NCBI GenBank assembly: GCA_944325195.1
Contig: CALUZB010000025.1
Location: 1 to 59,556 of the forward strand
Source of the DNA: an uncultured Desulfovibrionaceae bacterium
GTDB lineage: Bacteria; Desulfobacterota; Desulfovibrionia; Desulfovibrionales; Desulfovibrionaceae
Direction of reading: 5' to 3'
Length of the DNA stretch: 59,556 nt
The notes below the pieces were generated by a model. The model was not told the origin of the DNA and ran no database searches. It saw only the letters and a program-made list of their open reading frames with translations. Below are positions 36,231 to 46,098 of the stretch, in pieces (the stretch's first letter is position 1; every line of letters starts with the position of its first letter). The translations under genes were made by a program, and so were the position numbers.

Positions 36231-37392
36231 GCGAGCACAACGGAGCAGAGCTGGCGGCGACAGGCAGACTGAAGGTGCATTTCGGACCAAACAATGATGC
36301 GGCAGAGGACTATTATTACCTGAACATCGGCGATGCCACTCTTGCTGGGCTAGACTTGCGCTATGGGGCTGGCCTGACAACAACTGAGGGGAAAGAGGGG
36401 GTGTTATATCCTCCATGGGTGGACTGCCGGGAGCGAACGACAAGGGCTATCAACAGCAGCGCCTCTCGTCCGGTACTGTTTCAATGGCCTATATTCCCAA
36501 GGGCAGTAAGAACGTCACCATTATTGTGGACGGGCTGCCCGGCTGGGAAGACGATATTCAACTGTTCACCCGAGACGGATATCACCTGAGCGGAACCCAG
36601 GTGAGCGATGACCCGGCCCGGAACGACATTTCCTGGGAAAAGAATAACATTGCCGGCACAGCCGACGCCGCTAAGTTCATGACTACGAAAAACGGATTTT
36701 TCTCAAGCAAATACAAGTTTCCCGGCCAGGCCAATGACACCGGCAAACCAGCCATGCAGGGCACATTCAACAGCGGGCTGGACCCGGCCGTGACCAAAGA
36801 CACCTGGACGCTTGACGGCGGCATTACCCAGACTTTTCAGCGCAACGGCCAGGCCGCAACTATGAACATCACCTACAGTGGCGACTACTCCTGGCTGATC
36901 GGCAACAATCAGACCATAGATGACCCGAACTATACTAAAGAGAAAGTGAATATTGATACAGTTACGGAAGACCTGCTGCTGATCGTTTCCGGAACAGGTA
37001 TTTTCAATATTGATGCGGAGTGGGACAAGATGCCCAAAGTTGGTCTGCTGCCGGAGGTCATAGTGGAGCAAATAGGGAATGGTGATGTTATTTCCATCAG
37101 CACCCAGGAACTGGCCCAGAAGTCCCTGCCCCGTCTGGATGAGGCGATCATCAAAAAGGACGCAATCCGGGCTCACTTAGGCGCCATGCAGAACCGCCTG
37201 GAAAATACAATCAGCAATTTGTCCATTCAAGCCGAAAACCTGCAAGCAGCCGAGTCACGCATCTCCGATACCGACGTAGCCACGGAAATGACCGTATTCG
37301 TGCGTTCCCAAACCCTCACCCAAAGCGCCACAGCCATGCTCGCCCAAGCCAACGATCTGCCCAAAATGCTCCTGGAACTGATTGGGGGTTAG
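35801..37392 (+). pseudogene. fliC: Flagellin with a one-base frameshift
   Basis: Flagellin gene split into two frames. From the ATG-ATG at 35801 (GAGGTGAGGT upstream) the frame encodes D0/D1 (RLSSGLRINRAADDAAGLAI, NDAISLLQTADGAL) up to about 36400. The other frame then continues with the variable domain (MGGLPGANDKGYQQQRL, YIPKGSKNVTIIVDGLPGW) and the C-terminal D1/D0 (AESRISDTDVATEM...MLAQANDLPKMLLELIGG) to the stop at 37390-37392. One extra base in the G5 run at 36397-36401 (or the nearby G4) would join them into a continuous 530-residue flagellin, so the damage is one deletion. It may be a sequencing error, a true mutation, or a slippage switch. The flanking leader is an inverted copy of the one at 1-750. 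Confidence 0.88.
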
Positions 37393-37505
37393 CAGGTTAA
37401 GAAGAGATGTGACAAAGTAAAGCGCAACTTGGGCTGGATCCATCGACACCCGCGAATAAAAACCATCAGCGGATCACCGCTATCTTTCCAGGCGCAATGC
37501 TCGCG

Positions 37506-37536
37506 GCCGCCCGGGCATTTCCTTTACCCGGGCGGC
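37506..37536 (+). terminator. Strong hairpin downstream of flagellin
   Basis: GCCGCCCGGG and CCCGGGCGGC form a perfect 10-bp GC-rich stem around an 11-base loop, 113 bases past the flagellin stop and between convergent fliC and ppsA. No T-run follows, so it may act with Rho or as an mRNA stabiliser. Confidence 0.55.
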
Positions 37537-37609
37537 TCATCGCTGGACGCCCATATCAGGGACGATAAATAGGGTTCAAGAGCAGTGGTTTGAGCAGCCT
37601 GTGGTCAGA

Positions 37610-40600
37610 TTATTGTTTCGTCCGGTAGGCTTCCAAAGCCTGAGTCTGCTCTTCAAACGAGCTGAACCCGGCCTGGTTCAAGGCGTCCTTCACAGTTGCG
37701 TCCCAATCCCAGGCCGCATAGATCACCGGCTTGTGGAAAGTAGCCCGGAACTGCTCCAGTTCCTGGCGATAGAAATCTTCCTTGCCGGTATCCAGGCTTT
37801 CGCGCAGTTGCTCGGCCAGACGGGCCATTTCGCCCTCATACCAGTCCATAATCTCACTGGCTTTTGTGTACTTCTTATGAATGTGCTCGTAGCCTTTGGC
37901 TTCCAGCAGCTCACCCAAACGATTCAGCAATTGACGGCTGATCCATTTGCCCATATTACGGGTGGGAATGTTTTCCGCCTCAACCTGAGCGATGTCGAGC
38001 TTGGTCTGATAATAGGTATCAGGCACAACTGAGGCGGTGGTAATGCCTGCAATGCTGACCACTCCGCGCAGAATACGGTTGTTGGACACGCCCTGACCAC
38101 AGAAACCCACCTTCTTGCCATAGCGCTGGCCGGTGAAAATGGTAACCAGAATGGCCCAGACCACAGCCGGGTCGATTTCATCATAAATATGAGCCAGCGA
38201 GGCGTTATCGCGGTCAGTGGCCAGAACCATTTGCGTCATATCGTTGGAGCCGATGGAAAAGCCGTCGAACTCCTGAATGAATTCTTTAGCCAGAATAGCG
38301 TTGGCCGGAATTTCCGACATCAGAATGATTTTGAGCCCGTCTTCACCGCTCTTCAGGTGATGCACCTGTTCAAGATAGCGCTTCATGGTGCGGGCCTGCT
38401 CAATGGTGCGTACAAAGGGAAGCATCAGTTGCAGGTTGGAACCGCCATAAACATTGCGGGCCAGTTTGAACGCCTCAATTTCCCAATCGTGGATATTGCG
38501 GGCTACGCCGCGATAGCCGAGCATGGGGTTGTCTTCTTCCGCCTCAAACAGGCTGCCGCCGATCAGATTGCGGTATTCATTGGATTTGAAGTCGGTGGTA
38601 CGGTAAATAATCTCTTTGCCGTAAAAGGCCATGGCGAACAGGGCAAGGCCCTGAGCCAGCGTCTGCACATAGTGCTCGCGGCCGGTCTGGGCGCCGTGGG
38701 CGCGCATCACCTCGCGAATGCGCTCGGGAATGCTGCGTACGTTGTGCATTTCTCTGGCCAGACCGGTGCGTAGCGCAACTTCTTCCCGCAAGGCCTCAAT
38801 CGCATCCAACGCTTCCTTAACCACAGGCAGGTTCTCAGAGCGCTTATAGATGTTTTCCACTTCCGCCATGATTTCATTGCGGCGGCGCTTCACTTCCGGA
38901 TCATTACCGGTAAGTGAGCTCAACTCTTCACCAAAGCCCATAATCACAATGATGTGCTCGCGCAAAAACGGTGATGTTTTCAGAATGTCGATATGCTTGG
39001 CGGCATTATCTTCGTACTCGTCAAGCCTGTTTTCCAGCTCGCGCATCTGGCGGTGCAAAGCCAGCACCTCGTCGGTACCGCGCAAATTATCGCGCGCGCC
39101 AAGCGCTCTGATTTCATCAGCCAGACCGGTAATGGCCCCCACATATTCGCGCACCTTCATATCAGTATGAATGAGCCCGGCCGCCAGTTGATTACGCAGG
39201 ATTTTGGACAACTTCTGCTCCAGCAAGTCGAGTGCTTCCTCCACTTTCTGGTCCAGTTCGCCCCGGTCATACGCCTCCAGAGCCTGGGGGTGCACCCCCA
39301 CGTTGCCCAGCATGAACTCGGCCCGGAGCAGGCCAACTTCAAAGTCGGGGATCCGCCGCAAACGCGAGAGGAACATGGCCTGGTTCACATCAGCCAGCAC
39401 CAGCCCCACCTTGGTTTTGGTGGGCGGCAGTTTGGTAAGATCCATTTCCCCGCCCACGTCGTAAAGCGGGAGCAGGCCGCGATAAACACTGCCGGTTGTA
39501 CCGTCAACCGTAACTTCACTGCCGTCCAGCCCCTGAATTACCGATAAATTCTGAATGCCGATAACCGCTGGAATACCCAACTCGCGGGAAGTAATGGCGG
39601 CATGGCTGGTATCTCCGCCCACATCGGCCAGAATTGCCGAGGCCACACGCATTCCCGGCACCATATCAGGGTCGGTGCGTTCAGCGGCCAGAATGTCGCC
39701 TTTTTTGATTTTGTTCAACTCAAGGGCGGAACGCAGAAAACGCACAGTGCCCTGTCCCGCCCCGCGGGAAGCGCCGTTGCCTTTGAGAATGACTTCCGCT
39801 GTGGCGGCATACACCGGATCAACTTCCTTGCGACGCATGAAAATCACGTCCGGATATGCTTCAAGCTCTTCATTCCAGCGGGTTTCCGGACGGGCCTGCA
39901 CGAACCACAGCTCGCCGTCTTTATCAATACAGAATTCTGTATCCATGATAATGGAGCCGTAGGCCCTGCTGATGGCGCGCACTCCCCGGGCGATGCGCTC
40001 GGCCTGCCCCACCGGAATGGCCCAGCGGCAGACCTCGCTTTCCGGAACGGACACTACCTTGGTACCGCCTTTACTGTCATAAACAATTTTTTTATCCTTC
40101 ACCCCCATCTGGCGAATGACCACTTCTTTGCCGTCGTCGCGCTGGAACACATAATATTTATCCGGAGTGACCATACCACCCACAATCGCCTCGCCCAAGC
40201 CGTAACTTACGTCAATGGACACCAGTTCGTTACGGGATGTGCCCCGACAACCGGTGGCGGTATCAGCGGAAAAGGCGGTTCCCGACATCAACGGGTTGAT
40301 CATGCGCATGATACATACAGAAAGCGACGTGTTCTCAATGGCCCATTCATGTTTAGCCTGCTCGGCAATGGAGTCGTCGCCAAGCTCTTCCGCGCGGGCA
40401 GTGGCGTCCAGAATGGCCTCACGCCGATATGTCATGCTGCGCAGATTATAGGCGGAAGCGCAATCCCAGTGGTAAGCCTGAGCCACAGCTTCTTCTCCCA
40501 CTATATTCAGGTAAGTGTCCTGCAGGCCGGCAAACGCCTTTTTGCGGGAATCTTCCCCGGCCGCGGAAGAGCGCACAGCCACGGGCGCGTTATCTTCACC

Positions 40601-41206
40601 GGATTCCCGACAAATGGAGCGATAGGCTTCCATTACTTCCTCACGCACATCGCCGGGCAGTTCTGCGGAAAGAATGGCCGCCTGCACCAATACAGAGCGT
40701 TGTCGCAACTGGTCGATTCCTTCCGGCGAAGTGGCAAACCCTTCCACTACATGATTGACAAAAGAGCGCAGTCTGGTGGTTGGTTCGGACTTGTCGGCGT
40801 ACATTTCCTCGCGGATTGCTTTAGCCAGCGTGCGCACGAATTTCTGCAGGAACTCGGGGTCACGATTGATTTCAGGGTCATTCCAGTCAATTTTACTGTA
40901 CTCGCGGTCTACAACCCGGCGCACCAGCGAGGCATTCACCTTGTTTTCGTCCAGCACCTTATGGAAGGCGTTGGCTGAAATCGCCCGGAATTGGGGAATT
41001 TTCACCTCCGGTACCTGGTCAATGATTGCGGTGTTGTAGTTTTTGCCGCCCACAAGCAGCTCGGCTTCCACCCCTATAGCCGCAATTTCAGCGCCGTTCA
41101 GCACCAGCTTCTTCATCAGTTCCCGGGCCTCCGGCTTTACCCTTTGCTCCTGCTCTTGGGCAACAGGGGTATTCACTTTAGGATTATTGTCCGAGGTCTT
41201 AGACAT
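37610..41206 (-). CDS. ppsA: Long-form phosphoenolpyruvate synthase
   Basis: Makes PEP from pyruvate and ATP for gluconeogenesis. The protein is 1198 residues, about 400 longer than E. coli PpsA. It has the N-terminal ATP-grasp half (AVRSSAAGEDSRKKAFAGLQ, LMSGTAFSADTATG, WFVQARPETRW), the swivelling phosphohistidine domain (GGDTSHAAITSRELGIPAV) and the C-terminal PEP-binding barrel (MLPFVRTIEQARTM, IGSNDMTQMVLATDRDN, GFCGQGVSN). The extra length is a charged, mostly helical region between the last two. Start at the ATG at 41206 after AGGAGGATCC. It lies just downstream of pyc. I recall a similar long PpsA beside Pyc in Desulfovibrio. Confidence 0.93.
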   Translation of the reverse strand: MSKTSDNNPKVNTPVAQEQEQRVKPEARELMKKLVLNGAEIAAIGVEAELLVGGKNYNTAIIDQVPEVKIPQFRAISANAFHKVLDENKVNASLVRRVVDREYSKIDWNDPEINRDPEFLQKFVRTLAKAIREEMYADKSEPTTRLRSFVNHVVEGFATSPEGIDQLRQRSVLVQAAILSAELPGDVREEVMEAYRSICRESGEDNAPVAVRSSAAGEDSRKKAFAGLQDTYLNIVGEEAVAQAYHWDCASAYNLRSMTYRREAILDATARAEELGDDSIAEQAKHEWAIENTSLSVCIMRMINPLMSGTAFSADTATGCRGTSRNELVSIDVSYGLGEAIVGGMVTPDKYYVFQRDDGKEVVIRQMGVKDKKIVYDSKGGTKVVSVPESEVCRWAIPVGQAERIARGVRAISRAYGSIIMDTEFCIDKDGELWFVQARPETRWNEELEAYPDVIFMRRKEVDPVYAATAEVILKGNGASRGAGQGTVRFLRSALELNKIKKGDILAAERTDPDMVPGMRVASAILADVGGDTSHAAITSRELGIPAVIGIQNLSVIQGLDGSEVTVDGTTGSVYRGLLPLYDVGGEMDLTKLPPTKTKVGLVLADVNQAMFLSRLRRIPDFEVGLLRAEFMLGNVGVHPQALEAYDRGELDQKVEEALDLLEQKLSKILRNQLAAGLIHTDMKVREYVGAITGLADEIRALGARDNLRGTDEVLALHRQMRELENRLDEYEDNAAKHIDILKTSPFLREHIIVIMGFGEELSSLTGNDPEVKRRRNEIMAEVENIYKRSENLPVVKEALDAIEALREEVALRTGLAREMHNVRSIPERIREVMRAHGAQTGREHYVQTLAQGLALFAMAFYGKEIIYRTTDFKSNEYRNLIGGSLFEAEEDNPMLGYRGVARNIHDWEIEAFKLARNVYGGSNLQLMLPFVRTIEQARTMKRYLEQVHHLKSGEDGLKIILMSEIPANAILAKEFIQEFDGFSIGSNDMTQMVLATDRDNASLAHIYDEIDPAVVWAILVTIFTGQRYGKKVGFCGQGVSNNRILRGVVSIAGITTASVVPDTYYQTKLDIAQVEAENIPTRNMGKWISRQLLNRLGELLEAKGYEHIHKKYTKASEIMDWYEGEMARLAEQLRESLDTGKEDFYRQELEQFRATFHKPVIYAAWDWDATVKDALNQAGFSSFEEQTQALEAYRTKQ

Positions 41207-41257
41207 GGATCCTCCTGAAATCAAAAAATAAACGTTTAGCTTTCGGTCTGTACTGCC

Positions 41258-44200
41258 CTATACAATTTTACTGCCGCAATAGGGGCAGAACCCGGCGTCA
41301 GACAGAGTAATCGGCTTTCCGCAAGCCGGATTGCAACAAGTGAGCGGCACCGGCCCCAGCTCAACCAGCAACTCGCCTTCTTTAACCGGAACCATTTTCC
41401 TGTTTCCACGGTAGTCGGCGGATTTAAGCACCCGCCTGACAATGCCGTCAACCGGCGCGATCACCGATTTCTCCTGCTTCATTATCGAAACGTTAAACAG
41501 TTCGTCGCCCTTTTTCACAATGTCACCCGGGTGCACATACATAATCCAAAGGTCGCCGGAACTGGGCGCGCCCACCTGATAGGGGTCGGACGGATCGGCT
41601 TTGGGCACACCTTTGCCCGCTCCACTTACGGGGGCGCTCATCTGCACTTCATAGCTCATCATTTCCGAGTCAAGCACATAGCGCACCACACAGGCACCCG
41701 ACTCCTGCACCGGGGAAATGGAAATCAGGGTCATCTGATGCGGTTTGCCGTTCGAGTCAAAAAACTGCACCTCATCTCCCGGTTTCATCCCTTCAAACCA
41801 TACATCCAGCGGCAGCTTGTTCGGGTCGCCGAATTTGGACCTGAACTTAATGGTCTTCACCGCATCGCCGGGGTGGTTAAGGTACATGATCAATTCCTCT
41901 TCCGTGGGTTCGCGGTTGATCAGTTCAGCCAACCCCTTGCGCTCGGCATCAATGTTCACGTCTTGTAATGATTTAAGCGGGGACGCCTCAGTGCGGGAGC
42001 GGATAGCGTTGCGGTATTCCGCTCCAAAAGCGCTCTGATACACCCAATCAGGCGGGAAGCCCAAAGGCAGACGACCGAACTTGCCCAACAACAACTCTTT
42101 AAATGCGTTGTTGCAATCGCGATAAATTTCCAAGCGGGCCAGTTTCATTTCAGGAGAAATTTCCGCTTCCGGGCGCCCGGCAACGTGTTTCAGCACTTCC
42201 AGCAGGAATTTAACTTCTTCGTCGCCGCCCCGCTTATAGGCGCCGGTAACTGCCAGAAAAGCGGTATTCCAGGTAATTTGTGATCCCGGGGTCACATCGT
42301 GGTAACGCACGATTTTCCGGGTACCGGCCAGAAATTCAAGCATATAGGGCAACAGATGAATGTAGCCCTGCTTCAAAGCGCCCTCCTGAGAAGAGGAAGT
42401 AGCCCCGCCCGGCATACCGTGTTCAACCACGTCGTAGTCCACTCCCTGGAAGTATGGCGCCACATAGCGATCGTAGTAAGGCATTATCTGTTTGAGCACA
42501 AAGTTGGTGCTGCGGATCATGCTCTTATTCAGATTGGTTTTCAGGCCAAGCTCATCTTCCATATATGCGGCTGTGGAAAGCACGTCTCCCTGCCCGTACC
42601 AGCGCACTGCCGCGCCGATGCTTACATCAATAATCTGAGCGCCGGCTTTGGCAGCCGCCCCTACCGCCGGCACGAACAGGCCATCGGTGAAATGGCGGTG
42701 ATAGTGCAACACCAGCTCAGGCCAAGCCTTGCGTAATGCAGTAACCAGCTCGCTGATGAAGCGGGGCGGGCAGACCCCGGCCATATCTTTAAGTCCGAGA
42801 ATGATTCGGCGGCTGGCCCGTCTCGGGTCCACTCCTAAAAGTCTGGCGCAATTGTTGATGATTGCATCGGCAACGCCCAGATAATGTTTTACGTCGAACC
42901 CATCCGCCCATGATATGGAAATAGCTGGCTCAAAAACTACGCTCTTGTTGTCCAGAGCCACTTCTGCAAACGGAAGCATGTTCTCATTGTGGTTCAGAAA
43001 GTCAAAGCAGCGCAACACCTGATAATGTTCACACACCATTTCAGCAGTCAGGCGCATCACGTTTTTCGGCTGGGGCTTATAGCCCAGCATGTTGGTGGAG
43101 CGCACCAGAATCTGTTTCAGGGTTTTGGGTGCAAGCCGGTTCCACTCGTCCGCCTCAGTAAAGGGATAGGTCATATTGGCAAGCATAGCCACATGGAAAT
43201 GCGCGCCGCCGCCGTTTTCCAGCGAGAAGAAGTTGCAGTTGTCCAGATAAGGCGCAATCAGAGCATCTTCAGCCAGACGGAAGCGGTTGCTGGAGTTCGA
43301 TTGCGTCCCGTCGCGGGTGGTGGTGTCGGTAAAATGCACATAGCCGCTGTCACGTACAAAATCGAGAAGAGCCTCTCTGTCTCCGCTGGGATAAGGAGAA
43401 GGCGTGTCGCGCAGTTCACGGGAAATAGATGGAAGCACCGGGTTAAACGCCATCATCCGGGGAGTTTCCACGGTGCGGTATTCACCTAACTGGACATAAG
43501 GGTTATAGCCCTTGGTGGAAATTTCCGCTACCAGCCGGGAAAGACGTTCTGCTTCCGGTTCCATATCGGTGTAGTGCAGAATTTCCGGGTGCTTGGCAAT
43601 GAAGTTGGTATCAAAGTCAGCAGCTCTGAATTTGGGGTGTTTCAGCACCTGGCGGAAAAACGGAATGGTAGTTTTCAACCCGCCGATATAATATTCACGC
43701 AAGGCGCGGCTCATTATGGCAATGACTTTTTCCCAGTCGTGCCCGTAGGCCTGGAGCAGCGAGCCGGCGGAATCGTAATTAGAGGGGAATTCGTACCCGG
43801 CCGACAAGTTGGAATCCAGCCGCACGCCCGGACCGCCGGCTGAAACATAGCGGGTAATGGTTCCCGCATTGGGAGCAAACCCGTTCTGAGGGTCTTCACA
43901 ATTGATGCGCACCTGCATGGCCGTATATACCGGGGTGGTATTGCTTTCGTTGAAGCGCAATTTGGCCCCGAAAGCCACGGCTATCTGCTCTTCCACCAAG
44001 TCGATGCCGTAACGGCATTCCGTAATGCCATGCTCAACCTGCAGACGGGTGTTCACCTCGATCAGATAAGGTTCACCGTCTTCGGCAATCAGAAACTCAA
44101 CTGTACACAGGGAATAATAGCCTACCTCGCGCACCAGCAGCCGCGCATATTCCTTCAGGCGCTCGCGTAATTCCACACTCATGCCCGCCCAGGGAGAGGG

Positions 44201-44953
44201 GGTAATTTCTATCAACTTCTGGTGATTGCGCTGCACGGTGCAGTCGCGCTCGTCGAATGCGAAAATGTTGCCGTACTGGTCGGCAATAACCTGAATTTCG
44301 ATATGCCGTACATTGGTAAGGTATTTTTCCACAAACAGGCTGGGATTGCCGAACGAGGCCTGGGCCATGACCGAAGCCTTGACAAAAGCATCTTCCAGCT
44401 CTTCGTCGGAATGGACCACAAATATGCCTTTACCGCCGCCGCCGCCCTCAGCTTTGAGCATAACCGGAAATCCGATTTGATGCGCCACGGCGCGGGCCTC
44501 TGCAATATCAACCGCCCCTTCCGATCCAGGCACCACAGGGACGCCAAGCCGCAAAGCCAGATTGCGCACTTCTACCTTATTGCCCAGCAACTTCATCGAT
44601 TCAGCCGCGGAGCCGATGAAAATAATTCCGGCCTTCTCGCATTTGGCCGGGAAGGTTTCATCTTCTGATGCAAAGCCCCAGCCCGGGTGAATGGCTACAA
44701 TGCCCATACGTTTGGCCAGGCGGATGATTTTATCGGTATCAAGATAGGCGGACGGCTCAGCTCCCAACAGCATCAACTCCTGAGCCGCCGACGCGGAAGG
44801 AGAAGTTTTGTCGATATCCGTTGCGGTCATCACCGCAATAGCGTCAAAGCGTTCCCGTATGGAGCGACAGATGCGCCGGGCCGGAATACCCCGGTTGGCC
44901 ACCAGTATCCGCTTGCCTCTGACTTCTTCCAGAACCTGTTCAAACGTTTTCAT
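41258..44953 (-). CDS. pyc: Pyruvate carboxylase with C-terminal zinc ribbon
   Basis: Biotin-dependent anaplerotic enzyme making oxaloacetate from pyruvate (1231 residues). Order: biotin carboxylase (AEGGGGGKGIFVV, VEVNTRLQVEHGITE as ...LIEVNTRLQVEHGIT), carboxyltransferase (DTTTRDGTQS, LGLKDMAG with the carbamylated Lys, metal site LHYHRH), then biotinyl domain. The biotin-accepting Lys sits in SIMKQEKS, not the usual AMKM. The last 26 residues add a CxxxC...CPYC zinc ribbon (NPACGKP...FCPYCGSKIV), unusual for the family. Start at the ATG at 44953; a TTG one codon earlier is possible. birA lies upstream on the same strand. Confidence 0.94.
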   Translation of the reverse strand: MKTFEQVLEEVRGKRILVANRGIPARRICRSIRERFDAIAVMTATDIDKTSPSASAAQELMLLGAEPSAYLDTDKIIRLAKRMGIVAIHPGWGFASEDETFPAKCEKAGIIFIGSAAESMKLLGNKVEVRNLALRLGVPVVPGSEGAVDIAEARAVAHQIGFPVMLKAEGGGGGKGIFVVHSDEELEDAFVKASVMAQASFGNPSLFVEKYLTNVRHIEIQVIADQYGNIFAFDERDCTVQRNHQKLIEITPSPWAGMSVELRERLKEYARLLVREVGYYSLCTVEFLIAEDGEPYLIEVNTRLQVEHGITECRYGIDLVEEQIAVAFGAKLRFNESNTTPVYTAMQVRINCEDPQNGFAPNAGTITRYVSAGGPGVRLDSNLSAGYEFPSNYDSAGSLLQAYGHDWEKVIAIMSRALREYYIGGLKTTIPFFRQVLKHPKFRAADFDTNFIAKHPEILHYTDMEPEAERLSRLVAEISTKGYNPYVQLGEYRTVETPRMMAFNPVLPSISRELRDTPSPYPSGDREALLDFVRDSGYVHFTDTTTRDGTQSNSSNRFRLAEDALIAPYLDNCNFFSLENGGGAHFHVAMLANMTYPFTEADEWNRLAPKTLKQILVRSTNMLGYKPQPKNVMRLTAEMVCEHYQVLRCFDFLNHNENMLPFAEVALDNKSVVFEPAISISWADGFDVKHYLGVADAIINNCARLLGVDPRRASRRIILGLKDMAGVCPPRFISELVTALRKAWPELVLHYHRHFTDGLFVPAVGAAAKAGAQIIDVSIGAAVRWYGQGDVLSTAAYMEDELGLKTNLNKSMIRSTNFVLKQIMPYYDRYVAPYFQGVDYDVVEHGMPGGATSSSQEGALKQGYIHLLPYMLEFLAGTRKIVRYHDVTPGSQITWNTAFLAVTGAYKRGGDEEVKFLLEVLKHVAGRPEAEISPEMKLARLEIYRDCNNAFKELLLGKFGRLPLGFPPDWVYQSAFGAEYRNAIRSRTEASPLKSLQDVNIDAERKGLAELINREPTEEELIMYLNHPGDAVKTIKFRSKFGDPNKLPLDVWFEGMKPGDEVQFFDSNGKPHQMTLISISPVQESGACVVRYVLDSEMMSYEVQMSAPVSGAGKGVPKADPSDPYQVGAPSSGDLWIMYVHPGDIVKKGDELFNVSIMKQEKSVIAPVDGIVRRVLKSADYRGNRKMVPVKEGELLVELGPVPLTCCNPACGKPITLSDAGFCPYCGSKIV

Positions 44954-45123
44954 CAAATCACCCTGAAAAAATATTTATGCCATATCGGCCCCGAAGCCTT
45001 CCCTGTCAAAGCTTTCATAACCGCGTGTAGGGGCAAACACCAAAGCAGCTTTGAAATTTGTGCGGTTTCAAATCGAAACCCCCTTCAGGCCGTTGATTCC
45101 GATTTACTTTGAGAAAAAAAGCA

Positions 45124-46098
45124 CTATTCCCGCAAAGGACCAACACTCTGATAATCGGCACAGTTCACCGGGTAAACAGACCCGGAAGCAACCAATATTT
45201 CCCCTTTTTCTGTACCAAGACGCAACTCTGCGTTGGGGCCAAGCCCAAGCAATCTGCCGAAAAGGCCGTCTCCAACCAAGACGCGCTCCGGCTGGTGCAG
45301 GGCTGCCGACGCGGACGCCTGAGTTGCCGCATTATCCAACACCAAAACCATTTCTCCAAGGAAGGCAAGCTCCGGCTCAACTATAGCGGCGGTTATTTCC
45401 TTTCCAGCAGACAAGACTTCTGCTTCATACCAGAAACGCATCATACTCACAAGCACAAGCCACAGCCTTTGGGCAGAAAAATTTTGAATAAATCCACACT
45501 GTGCGGTCAAAGCGGCCATATTTCCGGCCGGTAAGGAAAAATCGGCCCGCAATTGCTCTTTCCCCGGCGAATGAAGCAGGTTGATCCCAATTCCTGCCAT
45601 TAAATCAGTGCCCTTTTCCTCCAGCAAAATCCCCCCGATTTTATTGCCCTCCCACAGCAGGTCGTTAGGCCATTTCAGCTTCAGAGCGGTAACGCATCCA
45701 TGAAGATACGGCCTTAAAACTTCCTGCAGCGCCTTCAGAACCAACCAGCCCACCTGCACAGCGGCAAAATCCCCCCGGAACCGGTCCGGAAGGCATAACG
45801 TCGCGTAAACATTGCCCTTACCGGAAATCCAGTGGCGGCGGAGCTGGCCGCGTCCGGCAGTCTGGTCTTCAGCCAATACGCTGTCCCACGGGCGCAAACC
45901 GCCTTGTCTGGCCAGATTCCAGGCCACATCCAGAGTTGAGGTGCAGGTTCCACAAGTGAAGATAGTCTGCCCGCCTGCACCGGAAGCAGCCTGACGGCCA
46001 GAAGCAGGCCTGGCATTGAGTGGAGTGGAGCCCGGACAGATTTGCCCGCTTTCAGTATCTTCAAGACTGATAAACCGGCAAGGATAATCTGATTTCAT
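45124..46098 (-). CDS. birA: Biotin--protein ligase (BirA without HTH)
   Basis: Activates biotin and attaches it to the Lys of biotin enzymes, here most obviously Pyc encoded 170 bases downstream. It has AGRGQLRRHWISGKGNVYATL, LKWPNDLLWEGNKIGGILLE and the C-terminal domain. It lacks the N-terminal repressor HTH; instead it has about 45 residues of unassigned sequence before TIFTCGTCTSTLDVAW. The ATG overlaps the TGA of the glycosyltransferase gene (ATGA), so the two are translationally coupled. Confidence 0.93.
   Translation of the reverse strand: MKSDYPCRFISLEDTESGQICPGSTPLNARPASGRQAASGAGGQTIFTCGTCTSTLDVAWNLARQGGLRPWDSVLAEDQTAGRGQLRRHWISGKGNVYATLCLPDRFRGDFAAVQVGWLVLKALQEVLRPYLHGCVTALKLKWPNDLLWEGNKIGGILLEEKGTDLMAGIGINLLHSPGKEQLRADFSLPAGNMAALTAQCGFIQNFSAQRLWLVLVSMMRFWYEAEVLSAGKEITAAIVEPELAFLGEMVLVLDNAATQASASAALHQPERVLVGDGLFGRLLGLGPNAELRLGTEKGEILVASGSVYPVNCADYQSVGPLRE

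Noticed and set aside
36415..36420. ATG that would start a separate 325-residue flagellin C-terminal gene
   Set aside because: No ribosome-binding site, and a flagellin C-terminal half alone is not a gene. A one-base frameshift explains both frames.
39602..40978. 458-codon plus-strand open frame
   Set aside because: Antisense to ppsA, no recognisable motif.
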